From the NCBI GenBank assembly GCA_028671895.1, contig CM053802.1, positions 17,553,631 to 17,617,630 on the forward strand: a DNA stretch of 64,000 bases, in the 5' to 3' direction. Below the pieces are notes generated by a model, which ran no database searches, was not told where the DNA came from, and saw only the letters and a program-made list of their open reading frames with translations. Below, piece by piece: positions 13,906-24,960 of this stretch; the stretch's first letter is position 1; every line of letters starts with the position of its first letter. Origin of the DNA: Oenanthe sinensis (taxonomy: Eukaryota > Streptophyta > Magnoliopsida > Apiales > Apiaceae). The translations under genes were made by a program, and so were the position numbers.

Positions 13906-15931
13906 ATTGTAAAAATATGCAGTAATAGCTGCAAATCATACGACACTATTTCAATAAATCAATGTATACTTAAATGGAGCTGATCCAGCACAATCATCCC
14001 CAGGAATTTTTTTCCCAGCAAATGGTTTGCTAACTCTCTGATCAACTCCTGGACGGCCATGATTTTAAAAAAGAATAGTGTCGAGCCATTGTTAATAACC
14101 GCGGCTTATGTTATTAGAAAAACAGAGACGAGTCGTTGTTAATAAGAGCACGCATAAAGGGAGGAGTTGCGATTATTAACCGGGGCTCAACCCTAATTTT
14201 TTTAAAACCTAACCGTTCAGAGTTGATAAAAGGGTTAGGTGGTGGCTCCATTTCTTACTACTCTAAAGTCTAACATAGAACAATTAGTTGATCTCGGCAC
14301 CATTCCAGAGATATATCATATATGTAAACTCGCTATAATTTACACCAGTTGTGGTCAATGTTTAAATTAATGATTGGATTTGATTAAACGTGGTTGATGA
14401 ATTCAAGCATTAAAATTTACTCACGGTTCCTTTTTACTTGACATTTATGAAAAAAATACATATATTAAGAAAATATTTAATTATATAATTTATTTCTTTG
14501 TTTGCCCGTGATCAATACCTCGGATAATGAAATAAATTTAAAAATAAGTTATAGTGTCAAACATGGGAAACAGGGACAGGGACGGACGCAACGTACTAAC
14601 GTGGGGGCACATGCCCCCAGTGAAAAATATAGATTATGTAGTTATAATATATATATTTGTTTTAATGCCTCCACTAAAAAAATATTAAATGCCCCATAAA
14701 TACCCCCTAAAAAATTTAATACGCTCAATTTAAATAAATAAAATATTATTTATGTTTATTCTTTAAAAATTAAAAAATAAATATATAAATTATAGATTTA
14801 TAATGTATAAATAAATGAATTATATTTACATAACTTTATTTTTAAACAATAATATATACTAATTAATATACATTATGTAATTTAATTATATCAATCTAAT
14901 AGCCAGCTAGTCCAAGATACAATAGAGTTACACTGTGATTCTAATTGCTTCGTACTTAATCTAACTCTCTTTTTAACTACAGGTCGGTTTGGCTTATCTC
15001 ATAAGTAACTTATAAGTTAAAAAAAATGTATGTATTTTTTTAACTCATAAGTGACTTATAAGATTTGACAAACAGACCTACGTTAGGTCTCTAAGTTATG
15101 ATTACAACTAATTTATTAATTAAGAACTTATGTAATTTATATTTTAATTTGTAATATTTAACAAGCTTATAACCCGTGCAAAACACGGATAACTAATATT
15201 TAAGTAAATTGATTTTTTATTTATATTTTTATTGATATTTAAAATAAAATTTTATAATATTAAAATTTTATGTTAATATTATATATATATTCTCTTATTT
15301 TATATAAATCTATTCTATTTAATATAAATCTATTATAATTTGGACCCGTGATATAATAAATATATAATTGGGCTTAAAAAAATAAAATTGTAGGTATATA
15401 GATTTTTAAAATAGAAAATAGAAAATATAATTTAAATATAATATAACATTATCCTTGTGTAGTTGTATAAAAAGAGGATTATCATGTATAGAGTTGTATG
15501 TATGATATATATATTTTCTAAAATTAAATTTTATTAAAATTGAATGGTTATGATAGTTTCTATGGTTTACCTAAATTGGATGGTTATGATCTTTTCTGCG
15601 GTTCACCCCAGTGTTTAAAAAAAAGCTCTTTAATTTGGTTATTATAATATAGTACAGATTATGTTTTTTATATGTTTTATGGAAATAATCACTTTATTAT
15701 ATATTCGTGTCCCCGCTGAGATTTTTTTCTGGATTCACCACTGAGTAGGGGTAGTATTAGAAAATATGTAAACAAATATATTAAAATAAAATATGAACAA
15801 TTATTTAAAGACAATTTTTTTCCCCAAACGAATTAAGTAAAATGGGGAGTAAAGCGTAAACGCCAGTTACCGTGATTAAGTTTATCAATTGATTGTGAAC
15901 ACCTTGAGTGTGAAAAAGGTCTAAACATATA
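13906..15931. repeat. Long direct repeat, copy 1 (about 2.03 kb)
   Basis: This segment is almost identical over its full length to 17949-19988, in the same orientation. Both copies start ATTGTAAAAATATGCAG and end TCTAAACATATA. Inside are a hairpin CCCGTGCAAAACACGG followed by CTAA and T (about 15168-15197), which looks like a Helitron 3' end, and a MITE-like patch with CTTATAAG words (14990-15080). Differences from copy 2 are scattered substitutions and small indels. It codes for nothing recognisable. Confidence 0.9.
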
Positions 15932-16169
15932 CTCCCTTCGTCCCACTTCAAATGGCTGGTTTGACTTTTACACGGATATTAAGAAAACATAAATATTCTT
16001 TATTTTTGACAGACTTACCCTTACATTTGAACATGTGCCATTATAAAAGTTTTCACTTTTTTTCATTTTACCTTTCTAACTGTACATCTTCAGTTTTCAT
16101 TTTGACTCATTGAAAATATCCAACATACAGTCACCTTTAATAAGTTCATCTACCTAAATTTTTTTCTAC

Positions 16170-16176
16170 TATAAAA
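16170..16176 (+). promoter_or_regulatory. TATA box of the possible small gene
   Basis: TATAAAA lies 50 bases before the ATG at 16226, leaving room for a leader of about 20-25 nt. The spacing fits a plant core promoter. Confidence 0.4.
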
Positions 16177-16225
16177 ACACAACTTTAAAAGTAGAGGAAT
16201 ATTTTCCATCAAGTGTTTTCAAATA

Positions 16226-16537
16226 ATGAGTTCAAATGAGAAATCTCAAGCAGAAAAAAATGAAAAAGAAAAATTTCACAGCATGAAAGTTAAGAAAGAA
16301 GCTGATATAAAGAAAGAAGAAGAAGAATCCAAGACAAACCTAATTGCAAAAGGTCTTCGGGAAGAGGTAATATGTATGTCAGAAATATATTTTCCCTCGG
16401 TAACAAGATTTTTGTTGCAGGGTCAAGAGTCTGACCATCACAAAGAAGAAGAAGAAAAAACTTTGTTGATTCATTCACAAAATAACAAAAAGAATGTAAA
16501 ATATGAAATTGATTTGAATAAATTTCCACAAGAGTAA
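16226..16537 (+). CDS. Possible small charged protein ending in a DLNxxP (EAR-type) motif
   Basis: The open frame encodes 103 aa. It is very rich in Lys and Glu (KKEEEESK at about 29-36, HHKEEEEK near the middle) and ends EIDLNKFPQE. DLNKFP fits the DLNxxP form of the EAR motif that recruits TOPLESS-type co-repressors. A GTAATA donor at 16367 and a TTGCAG acceptor ending at 16420 could remove 54 nt in frame, giving 85 aa, but 54 nt is short for a plant intron. A TATA box lies at a suitable distance upstream. There is no DNA-binding domain, signal peptide or membrane segment. I do not recognise the family; chance coding in AT-rich DNA remains possible. Confidence 0.4.
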   Translation: MSSNEKSQAEKNEKEKFHSMKVKKEADIKKEEEESKTNLIAKGLREEVICMSEIYFPSVTRFLLQGQESDHHKEEEEKTLLIHSQNNKKNVKYEIDLNKFPQE

Positions 16538-17948
16538 GTAAATGTATTCTCTAAATTATTTGATGTAGCCAAGTGTTGAAGGTGATATGTAATGTTTATT
16601 TAAAATGAAATTTTTTAATTTAGTGTTTTAATGCTTATCTCCGTTTATTATTCATATATTTAATTTATTTTATATTTTTTGTTTTCACACTATTAAAAAA
16701 AGTTTAATTACAATATTTCATATTTAATAATTTAACATTTTAAAAATTATTTTAATTTTTTGTTATCAACTTAAGATTTTAAAAATGGTCAAAATAGTTT
16801 TTTTTTAAATAATCTTATATTCCAAATTTAAAAATAATTTTACACACGTAAAATATTGGTAAGTTTTTAAATTTATTAGGTTAATGCAAATTTGAGAAAT
16901 TGGATTTAATATATGATCTTTTTTCTTTTTCTTAACGACAATTTTTTGAATTTTTTTAGGTTAAAACAAAAATAATATACTATTGTACTTTCATTTAACC
17001 TTTTCTACACATGAGATAATAAGGTTGTATATTTTTTTCATAAAAAAATTAATTTTAAACTTCAATGTTAGGTTGTTACTAAAAAAAGAGATATAAATTC
17101 TTTTTAAAAATAAATTAGTTTTAAACTTCAATTTAGGTATAGAATTTTTCTAGGTCAAAATAAGTTATATGGGCGAATTTTTTTAGGTTAACATTAAAAC
17201 AATATACTTTAGCAAAAAATAAAAAATAATATACAGTACTTTTCATTTAACATCTTTTTCTTACCTTCTTTTAGAAATAAATTAGTTTAAATAATTTTTA
17301 ATTTCAGGTCGTTACTCAATTTATTTTTAAAATCTGTGTTAATTTTAGTTTGTATTCAAATTAAATAAAATTTTAACAATAATATATCTACAAAAAAAAT
17401 CATTTAGTTTTATTTATTTTATATTATAAATATTATGACTCCACATTTTTTATTTTTAAAATTTTTACCTTTTTAACAAATTTATAATTTTTTTATATTT
17501 TGAACCTTAATTTGTCATCGTATTTTATAAAACTTTAACTTATTAAATTTATGTTCAAATTAAATAATTTTTTTAAAAAAAATATATCTCAAAAAACTAT
17601 CTAAATTTATTCATTTTATATTAAAAAAAATATTATGACTCCATTTTGTCAACTTAACTTTAAACTCTTAAAACTCAATCACAAATTAAAATATCTTAAA
17701 TCTAAAACTTTTACTTCTATGCTCTTTTCACGAAACTTTAGTTTTAAAGTAGAATTAATTAAAAAAATATTATTAAGAGAAAAGTTTCAATTATTTTATG
17801 ATTAAATTTTTTTAATTTTAAGTGGAGAAAGTTTTAAATTAGATGTAATTTATAAAACAAATGTTATACAGGACTTGTATTCTTATATTGCACAAATAGA
17901 ATTTATTTATTGAGTATCCCCATGTCTCGTTCCAGTATTAAATGTTTT

Positions 17949-19988
17949 ATTGTAAAAATATGCAGTAATAGCTGCAAATCATACGACACTATTTCAATAA
18001 ATCAATGTATACTTAAATGGAGCTGATCCAGCACAATCATCCCCAGGAATTTTTTTCCCAGCAAATGGTTTGCTAACTCTCTGATCAACTCCTAGACGGC
18101 CATGATTTTAAAAAAGAATAGTGTCGAGCCATTGTTAATAACCGCGACTCATGTTATTAGAAAAACAGAGACGAGTTGTTGTTAATAAGAGCACACATAA
18201 AGGGAGGAGTTGCGATTATTAACCGGGGCTCAACCCTAATTTTTTTAAAACCTAACCGTTCAGATTTGATAAAAGGGTTAGGTGGTGGCTCCATTTCTTA
18301 CTACTCTAAAGTCTAACATAGAACAATTAGTTGATCTCGGCACCATTCCAGAGATATATCATATATGTAAACTCGCTATAATTTACACCAGTTGTGGTCA
18401 ATGTTTAAATTAATGATTGGATTTGATTAAACGTGGTTGATGAATTCAAGCATTATAATTTACTCACGGTTCCTTTTTACTTGACATTTATAAAAAAAAA
18501 ACATATATTAAGAAAATATTTAATTATATGATTTGTTTCTTTGTTTGCCCGTGATCAATACCTCGGAGAATGAAATAAATTTAAAAATAAGTTATAGTGT
18601 CAAACATGAGAAATAGGGACAGGGACAGGGGCAGGGGGGCGGACGCAACGTACTACGTGGGGGCACATGCCCCCAGTGAAAAATATAGATTATATAGTTA
18701 TAATATATATTTGTTTTAATGTCTCCACTAAAAAATATTAAATGCCTCATAAATACCCCCTAAAAAATTTAATACGCTCAATTTAAATAAATAAAATATT
18801 ATTTATGTTTATTCTTTAAAAATTAAAAATATAAATTATAGATTTATAATGTATAAATAAATGAATTATATTTACATAACTTTATTTTTAAACAATAATA
18901 TATACTAATTAATATACATTATGTAATTTAATTATATCAATCTAATAGCCAGCTAGTCCAAGATACAATAGAGTTACACTGTGATTCTAATTGCTTCGTA
19001 CTTAATCTAACTCTCTTTTTAACTACGGGTCGGTTTGGCTTATCTCATAAGTAATTTATAAGTTAAAAAATAGTTTAAAAAAATGTATGTATTTTTTAAC
19101 TCATAAGTGACTTATAAGATTTGACAAACAGGCCTACATTAGGTAGATTACAACTAATTTATTAATTAAGAACTTATGTAATTTATATTTTGATTTGTAA
19201 TATTTAACAAGTTTATAACCCGTGCAAAACACGGATAACTAATATTTAAGTAAATTGATTTTTTATTTATATTTTTATTGATATTTAAAATAAAATTTTA
19301 TAATATTAAAAATTTATGTTAATATTATATATATATATATTCTCTTATTTTATATAAATCTATTCTATTTAATATAAATCTATTATAATTTGGACCCGTG
19401 ATATAATAAATATATAATTGGGCTTTAAAAAATAAAATTGTAGGTATATAGATTTTTAAAATAGAAAATAGAAAATATAATTTAAATATAATATAATATT
19501 ATCCATGTGGTTGTATAAAAGGAGGATTATCATGTATAAAGTTGTATGTATGATATATATATTTTCTAAAATTAAATTTTATTAAAATTGAATGGTTATG
19601 ATAGTTTCTATGGTTTACCTAAATTAGATGGTTATGATCTTTTCTGCGGTTCACCTCAGTGTTTAAAAAAAAGCTCTCTAATTTGATTATTATAATATAG
19701 TACAAATTAGGTTTTTTATATGTTTTATGGAAATAATCACTTTATTATATATTCGTGTCCCCGCTGAGATTTTTTTCTGGATTCACCACTGAGGAGGGGT
19801 AGTATTAGAAAAATATGTAAACAAATATATTAAAATAAAATATGAACAATTATTTAAAGACAATTTCCCCCCCCCCCCCCCCAAAAGAATTAAGTAAAAT
19901 GGGGAGAAAAGCGTAAACGCCAGTTACCGTGACTAAGTTTATCAATTGATTGTGAACACCTTGAGTGTGAAAAAAGTCTAAACATATA
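17949..19988. repeat. Long direct repeat, copy 2 (about 2.04 kb)
   Basis: This is the partner of 13906-15931. Compared with copy 1 it carries a 16-base C run at 19867-19882 (T/C mixed in copy 1), an expanded GGGACAGGGACAGGGGCAGG patch at 18616-18637, and a few small indels near 19070 and 19145. Flanks differ beyond the shared ATTGTAAAA start and ACATATA end. Confidence 0.9.
19867..19882. repeat. C16 homopolymer
   Basis: A run of 16 C bases is present in copy 2 of the long repeat only. The copy 1 equivalent is a mixed T/C run. Confidence 0.85.
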
Positions 19989-21039
19989 TTTAATTTTCGA
20001 ATTAGGAGTACATGGTGTTTTTCGAATTAAACAATGACTTTGACTAGTCAATTAGTCAGGCATGTATGTTTAATTTTTATACATATACACTCGAAGCTAG
20101 TAACGGTATTCATCTTTCAATTATATTTAACACAAAATGAATTATTTTTCATCTCTAATATTTATGATTATTGTGTAATATAAAACTGAACTATTAATAA
20201 TATTAGATTAATATTAGTATAAAAAAAACTATTCTCGCACATAATCCTTATATTTTTGACTCATAAGTTTAGATAATGATTATTTGTAAAGTCTTCAACA
20301 TGACTTCAACAAAATTTGGAGAATTGAATATTTTTTTAATTTGGGACGATAGCTCTGAAAAGACAAATTACATAAATTCGTCGACTTCATCCATTTCAAG
20401 TTTATAGCTCATTTTGATTTATAAACTCGATCAATGTCTATTTAAAAAATACTTTCATAAATTATTTTTTTATCTTTTCTTTTCTAAAAAAAAGTTAAAA
20501 GACAATGCCACAAGCTCTGCCTTGAGGTCTTTTGTTGCTCCTCCGGAAGAATCTTCATGCAGACCGATTATAAGTAGATAATAACTTTCCCTATATATAT
20601 TAGAATGCTGCTATAATGTTTTTTGCTGGAAAACTTAAGCCCAGTCCCTTGTGTTGTATGAATCTACTTAAAGGTTCATTCGGGCTTTTGTTACTTTACC
20701 TTCCTTAGGCTTTAATTCTTGATTGGCAACCCTAGGGAATGAAGCACCATTCTACCAAATTCAGCTTATGGTCTGTTTCGGAACAGCTTATGGTCTGCTT
20801 CGGAATATGAATTTCATTTGAAATTTTGATTTCATCAAATGACATGTTTGGATAACTAAAAGAATTTAAAATTCAAGACACTAAAATATATGAAATGAAT
20901 TCCATGTTCTCAAACACAATTTTAAGGAATTTCAATTTTTTTGTTCCCGAACACAATTTAAAGGAATTACAATTCTTGCAGATTTTTGCTCAAGTTATGT
21001 ATTTTTTTTGTTCCAAAAAAGCTAAAAAATAAAAATCAT
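19989..21039. other. Intergenic DNA with a MITE-like patch
   Basis: No gene is seen. The part at about 20770-20990 has alternating AATTTCATTTGAAATT and GGAATTNCAATT words and phrases such as TGTTTGG, the style of small foldback elements, without clear ends. Confidence 0.4.
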
Positions 21040-21047
21040 CCCATACT

Positions 21048-21980
21048 CAGGGCGGAACCAAGGGGTGCTAAGGGAGGTTGAAGCCTCGGCTAAAATCAAA
21101 ATAATCAATATATATATTTTTATTTTTATCATTTTAAAGCCCGTTAGATAGTAACTTCTATTTTTTACAATTTTAATACATCTACTTACAATTCTAGTAC
21201 TTGTTAGTTATCGTTATTTGTCATGCTATCACACCATCCGATCTTGGATAGTTAAATTACAATTCTCACAAAAAGATTTTATACATTTATACATTTTTTT
21301 GATTTTACTCTTTATTTTACAATCGTTTGATTACAGTTTTCCAAAGAAGAAATATACAATAAAATAAAATAAATTTTCATTTAAATTGATTTATACAATA
21401 TGATTGGTTAGAGTACACTATTACATTACTCTCGTGAAATTTCAAAGAAATAGATTGTCATTTTTCTTTTTTTCGCTCATTAAGCTCATGAATATGTTTA
21501 TTTGCTAATATAATGTCCGGTCCGGTCATGGTTCAGTAAAGATTTTAAGTGGATTCACTTGAACCATGCTATGTATCAGAGAACTATACTGTTTATAGTG
21601 TCATATTCTTAAATCGGACAGGGCACATTATCTATATTTTTATAATAATTTAAAAGTAGAAAAAACAATTAGAAGTGTTACTTCGACTGATTTCACAACC
21701 AAGGTATAAGAAAATTTTAAGTATTTAAAATTCAAAAGCAAAACATATCACGAATTTTTCTTACATAACAATATGAGATAACAATGGTACTAAATAGAGG
21801 TTAAGTTTCACAAACGCTTGAATATAGATTTAGTTGTGATTCTCTGTTTTACAACAGGAACCTCATTGTTGAGATCACGATGAGTTTTCGAATTTTTTAA
21901 ACAAAGAAAATTTTATTTATATTAAAATTTTGAGCCCCGGCTATCTTAAATTCCTGATTCCGATCCTGATTCCGCCGCTG
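21048..21980. mobile_element. Non-autonomous hAT-like transposon (0.93 kb)
   Basis: The left end CAGGGCGGAACCAAGG and the inverted right end CAGCGGCGGAATCAGG match at most positions. The flanks are CCCATACT (21040-21047) and CTCATACT (21981-21988), a 7/8 match to the 8-bp target duplication typical of hAT elements. The interior is AT-rich and has no transposase frame, so it depends on transposase from elsewhere. Confidence 0.65.
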
Positions 21981-21988
21981 CTCATACT

Positions 21989-22857
21989 ACTCGTTAAATG
22001 AAAGAACAGTAGCCTACTAGTAAAGTAGTAATACAGTGATCGGGTCCCTTTTAATAAGTGGTCGAAATGGTGCACATGAGTAAAGCTTTTCGCGAACTAT
22101 ATATACGCTTGATCTCACTGATGACAGAAGTAATATCATGACTCTCTCTGCGCTCGGTTGTGAAGCCTATAATTCCTTTCCTTCCATATATATATTATAG
22201 ACTTCTTCGTGTTAGCTAAACTCAAGGCTTCCTTTAGCCACACAGCTTCAGGAATTAGTTGCAACTAGACACAATAAAATTTGAGTAGTATTATTAGTAA
22301 CCTATATAAATAACAATATATAGTCAGTGAATTCAGGAAAAATGAATTTGCTGGTTTGATCTCGAAGCATCCTGAATTCTCCTCGTATAAATGTCTTATA
22401 ATCCTTTGTGGACACATTTTTATAACAAGATAAGATGTAAGGATAGCTATCTTCCCAGCTGATTGCGACGAACCAAAATAATTGAAAAGAGACAATAACA
22501 TCGTTCTTAAAAAATATACAAATTCAAAATTGGATAAAACACTACACAGTGACATTGAATAAAGCCTCATCCAATGTTTGTTTGTTTGTTTGTTAAGGTG
22601 GGATACCTGAGCCCTCCTGAAAGCAACAGCTTGCTACTGTTACAATAATGGATCCCCATATCCAAAATCTAGAACCAAGCCACTCAAGACATGCCACGTG
22701 TCGAGTTAGCAGTATCGAAATCATAGCTTCTACATTCTTCTTCTTGGTAGTATAAACATGAAGCAATAACATGATACATGCAGTCATATTTGTATAGGTT
22801 TATAAGAAGGGATCAGAATATTACAAGGGAAATAATTAAGGAGAGATAATTAAGATC
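21989..22857 (+). promoter_or_regulatory. Upstream region and promoter of psbR
   Basis: It contains a CACGTG G-box at 22695-22700 (in GCCACGTGTC) and an I-box-like GATAAG at 22429-22434, both common in light-responsive plant promoters. A TATA-like TTTATAAG at 22799-22806 lies about 55 bases before the ATG. A GTTT short tandem lies at 22577-22594. Confidence 0.5.
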
Positions 22858-23989
22858 ATGGCAACTTCATTGATGAGTTCATTGCCAATGCCAATGCCAA
22901 TGCCTAGTTCATTTACACTCGAAAAAACAGGATCAGTGAGAGGTCTTCCTTCACTTGTAAGGACTTGTAGTTTTAAGGTCAGGGCCAGTAAGGTTAGAAA
23001 GATCAAAACTGACAGTCCTTATGGTATATTACCATCTCTTCATACTAACTTGTGTGTTTGTTTTTTTCATTGATCATATATACATTATAATTTATACGCA
23101 TAAAAATCTCGTAAACATTAAGTTGACAACAATACCTGTGTGTGTTTATGTTTGAATCACACGGATCATGTATACATAATACATGTGCATATCTATATGA
23201 CGATAGATCCATGAGGCATGACATGATCCATATACTCATGATACTCTTGTTGGTTGTTGATCTCGATCTCTAACAAGGGCGATCGCGACCTTAATTCACA
23301 AGATATACAATGGATCTAACCTCTGTAAATACTCTAAGTAATTATGCACATGCATACACGAGGGATATAAATGTTAAATTTGTTAGGAATTAATGGTGGC
23401 ATGAGCTTGAGGGAAGGTAAAGATGCCTCTGGAAGGAAGGCAAAGGTATTTTGATTTCTACTGTGTTTATAAATAGTATTATCAATGTCAAAGAGTCATA
23501 GGCTCATGGCACTACTTTTTTTTTTTAACTTGAGAGATTTTTCTTACTGCCTCTTATGATATGCTTCAGGGAAAGGGTGTTTATCAATTTGCAGACAAAT
23601 ATGGAACTAATGTTGATGGATACAGGTAAAATTTTAACTCATGTCGAGCGTTCGAATCTTATCAAAGACAAGATGTGTGTGTGAGTGTGTTAATTATCAA
23701 AAGAAAAAAAAATAACAGTCCAACTTAATATCTACGATGATTGTCCCATTGTAGTCCGATATACAACCCAGATGAGTGGTCTCCATCAGGTGATCGTTAC
23801 GCCGCAGGTATGTTACACAACTGATCATGGACTTAAAATGCGAAATAAACAAAGCTCTAATGCAGGAAAATTGAGAGATGATTGGATAATGCAGGTACAA
23901 CTGGTCTGTTGATATGGGCAGTGACTCTAGCAGGTATTCTTGGAGGGGGAGCTCTACTTGTCTATAGTACCAGTGCTTTGGCCAGTTAA
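22858..23989 (+). CDS. psbR: PsbR, photosystem II 10 kDa polypeptide, chloroplastic, 5 exons
   Basis: Nuclear gene for PsbR, a small subunit of the oxygen-evolving side of photosystem II that helps PsbP and PsbQ to bind. Exons 22858-23023, 23387-23445, 23570-23625, 23755-23807 and 23895-23989 join in phase to 142 aa, the usual family length. Residues 1 to about 43 form a Ser/Thr/Arg-rich chloroplast transit peptide with an unusual Met-Pro repeat (MPMPMPMP). The mature part has the family words KIKTDSPYG, DASGRKAKGKG, DKYGTNVDGY and SPIYNPDEWSPSGD, then one C-terminal thylakoid membrane span (about 113-135: GLLIWAVTLAGILGGGALL). All introns are GT/AG. G-box and I-box elements upstream suggest control by light. 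Confidence 0.96.
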
Positions 23990-24597
23990 ATAAAAAATGT
24001 ATGATGTTGTGGTGTTGTTGCTATTCATCTCTGCCCTGCACCAAACAATATATGTGTAAAGGACTTACTTTCAAATGTTGCGACAAGTTTTGTTATATAT
24101 GAATCTGTCTTGTGCTTTTACTGAGATGTTTAATTTCAGTGTCTAAGACTTGATTGCATTTCTATGTATCTGACATTGAAACATCACTAGGATTTTTACC
24201 ATCAACTAGTAGCACAAGAAAATGCAGTGTACAAGTGAACTGTTTATAAAGAATAGGAGTAGCAGTAAAAATAAAATCATGAATAAAAAAATTAACCTAT
24301 CCTAATAAAATCACGTAGATTTGATCCATGCATAAAAGTAGATATAATCTCTCTTAAATTCAATTCTATCAAAATAAGTACCAAAAATATTTTCATATCT
24401 CTTTATGAATATCCGAATATAGACGGAAATTGATATTAACAATTAGCGGTATACCTGAATATAAATATTAATTGAAAATTGATATTTCGTGTGAAAAAAT
24501 AATTTAATATCATCAGAACAATTTAAAATTCTTGAGGACCACCAACAATCGGTGATAGAATGACTGAATTGTGAAGGACAATGAAGCCTGCATCGGT
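23990..24597 (+). other. 3' UTR of psbR and short intergenic DNA before the copia element
   Basis: The first 150-200 bases are the likely 3' UTR. The remainder is AT-rich with no gene. Confidence 0.5.
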
Positions 24598-24960
24598 TGA
24601 GAGAATTAGGAATACTCTCTAAACTGCAGCTAGAACACACTAACTGCATGCTCAAGATCAAACTTAACAAGTTAGGCAGAATTATGCACAAACACACACA
24701 CACACACACACACTGTTGTTTGACACTGATAAAATAGATAGATATTTCTAAAATATTAAACTGAATTCATAAATCTAGTTTGCTACAATGTGCAGGGTAC
24801 ATTATATAATAGATATAAAATATTCTAGATGATAAGGCTAGATGATAAGCATGGATAGATTCATAGTACTTATAATAAATGCGAATACATGAACCTATGA
24901 ATGAATGATCACTTTTCAATAATTCTAGAAACTTCAAGAAGTTTGCACAATATTTCAACA
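24598..24960 (-). repeat. Copia 3' LTR
   Basis: On the minus strand it starts TGTTGAAATATTGTG. It is closely similar to 29241-29604, including a CA/GT microsatellite. By eye the two LTRs differ at a modest number of sites, so insertion is not very recent. Confidence 0.92.

Larger units (their letters stand above)
15932..17948. other. Unique 2.0 kb segment between the two long direct repeats
   Basis: It begins with CTCCCTTCGTCCCA, which resembles a Stowaway-type MITE terminus, but no matching inverted end was found. A small possible gene follows at 16226-16537. From 16600 to 17900 it is very AT-rich, with imperfect internal repeats: 17345-17460 resembles 17545-17650, sharing ATTATGACTCCA and TTCAAATTAAAT. 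Confidence 0.6.

Noticed and set aside
15932..15990. Complete Stowaway MITE
   Set aside because: Only one terminus (CTCCCTTCGTCCCA) is seen; the inverted partner is missing.
13906..19988. LTR retrotransposon with 2 kb LTRs
   Set aside because: No primer site, purine tract, gag-pol or matching target duplication was found, so I report direct repeats only.
24443..24709. Open frame beginning MCVCVCLC on the minus strand
   Set aside because: It is created by the CA microsatellite of the copia LTR and adjacent non-coding DNA; no domain.
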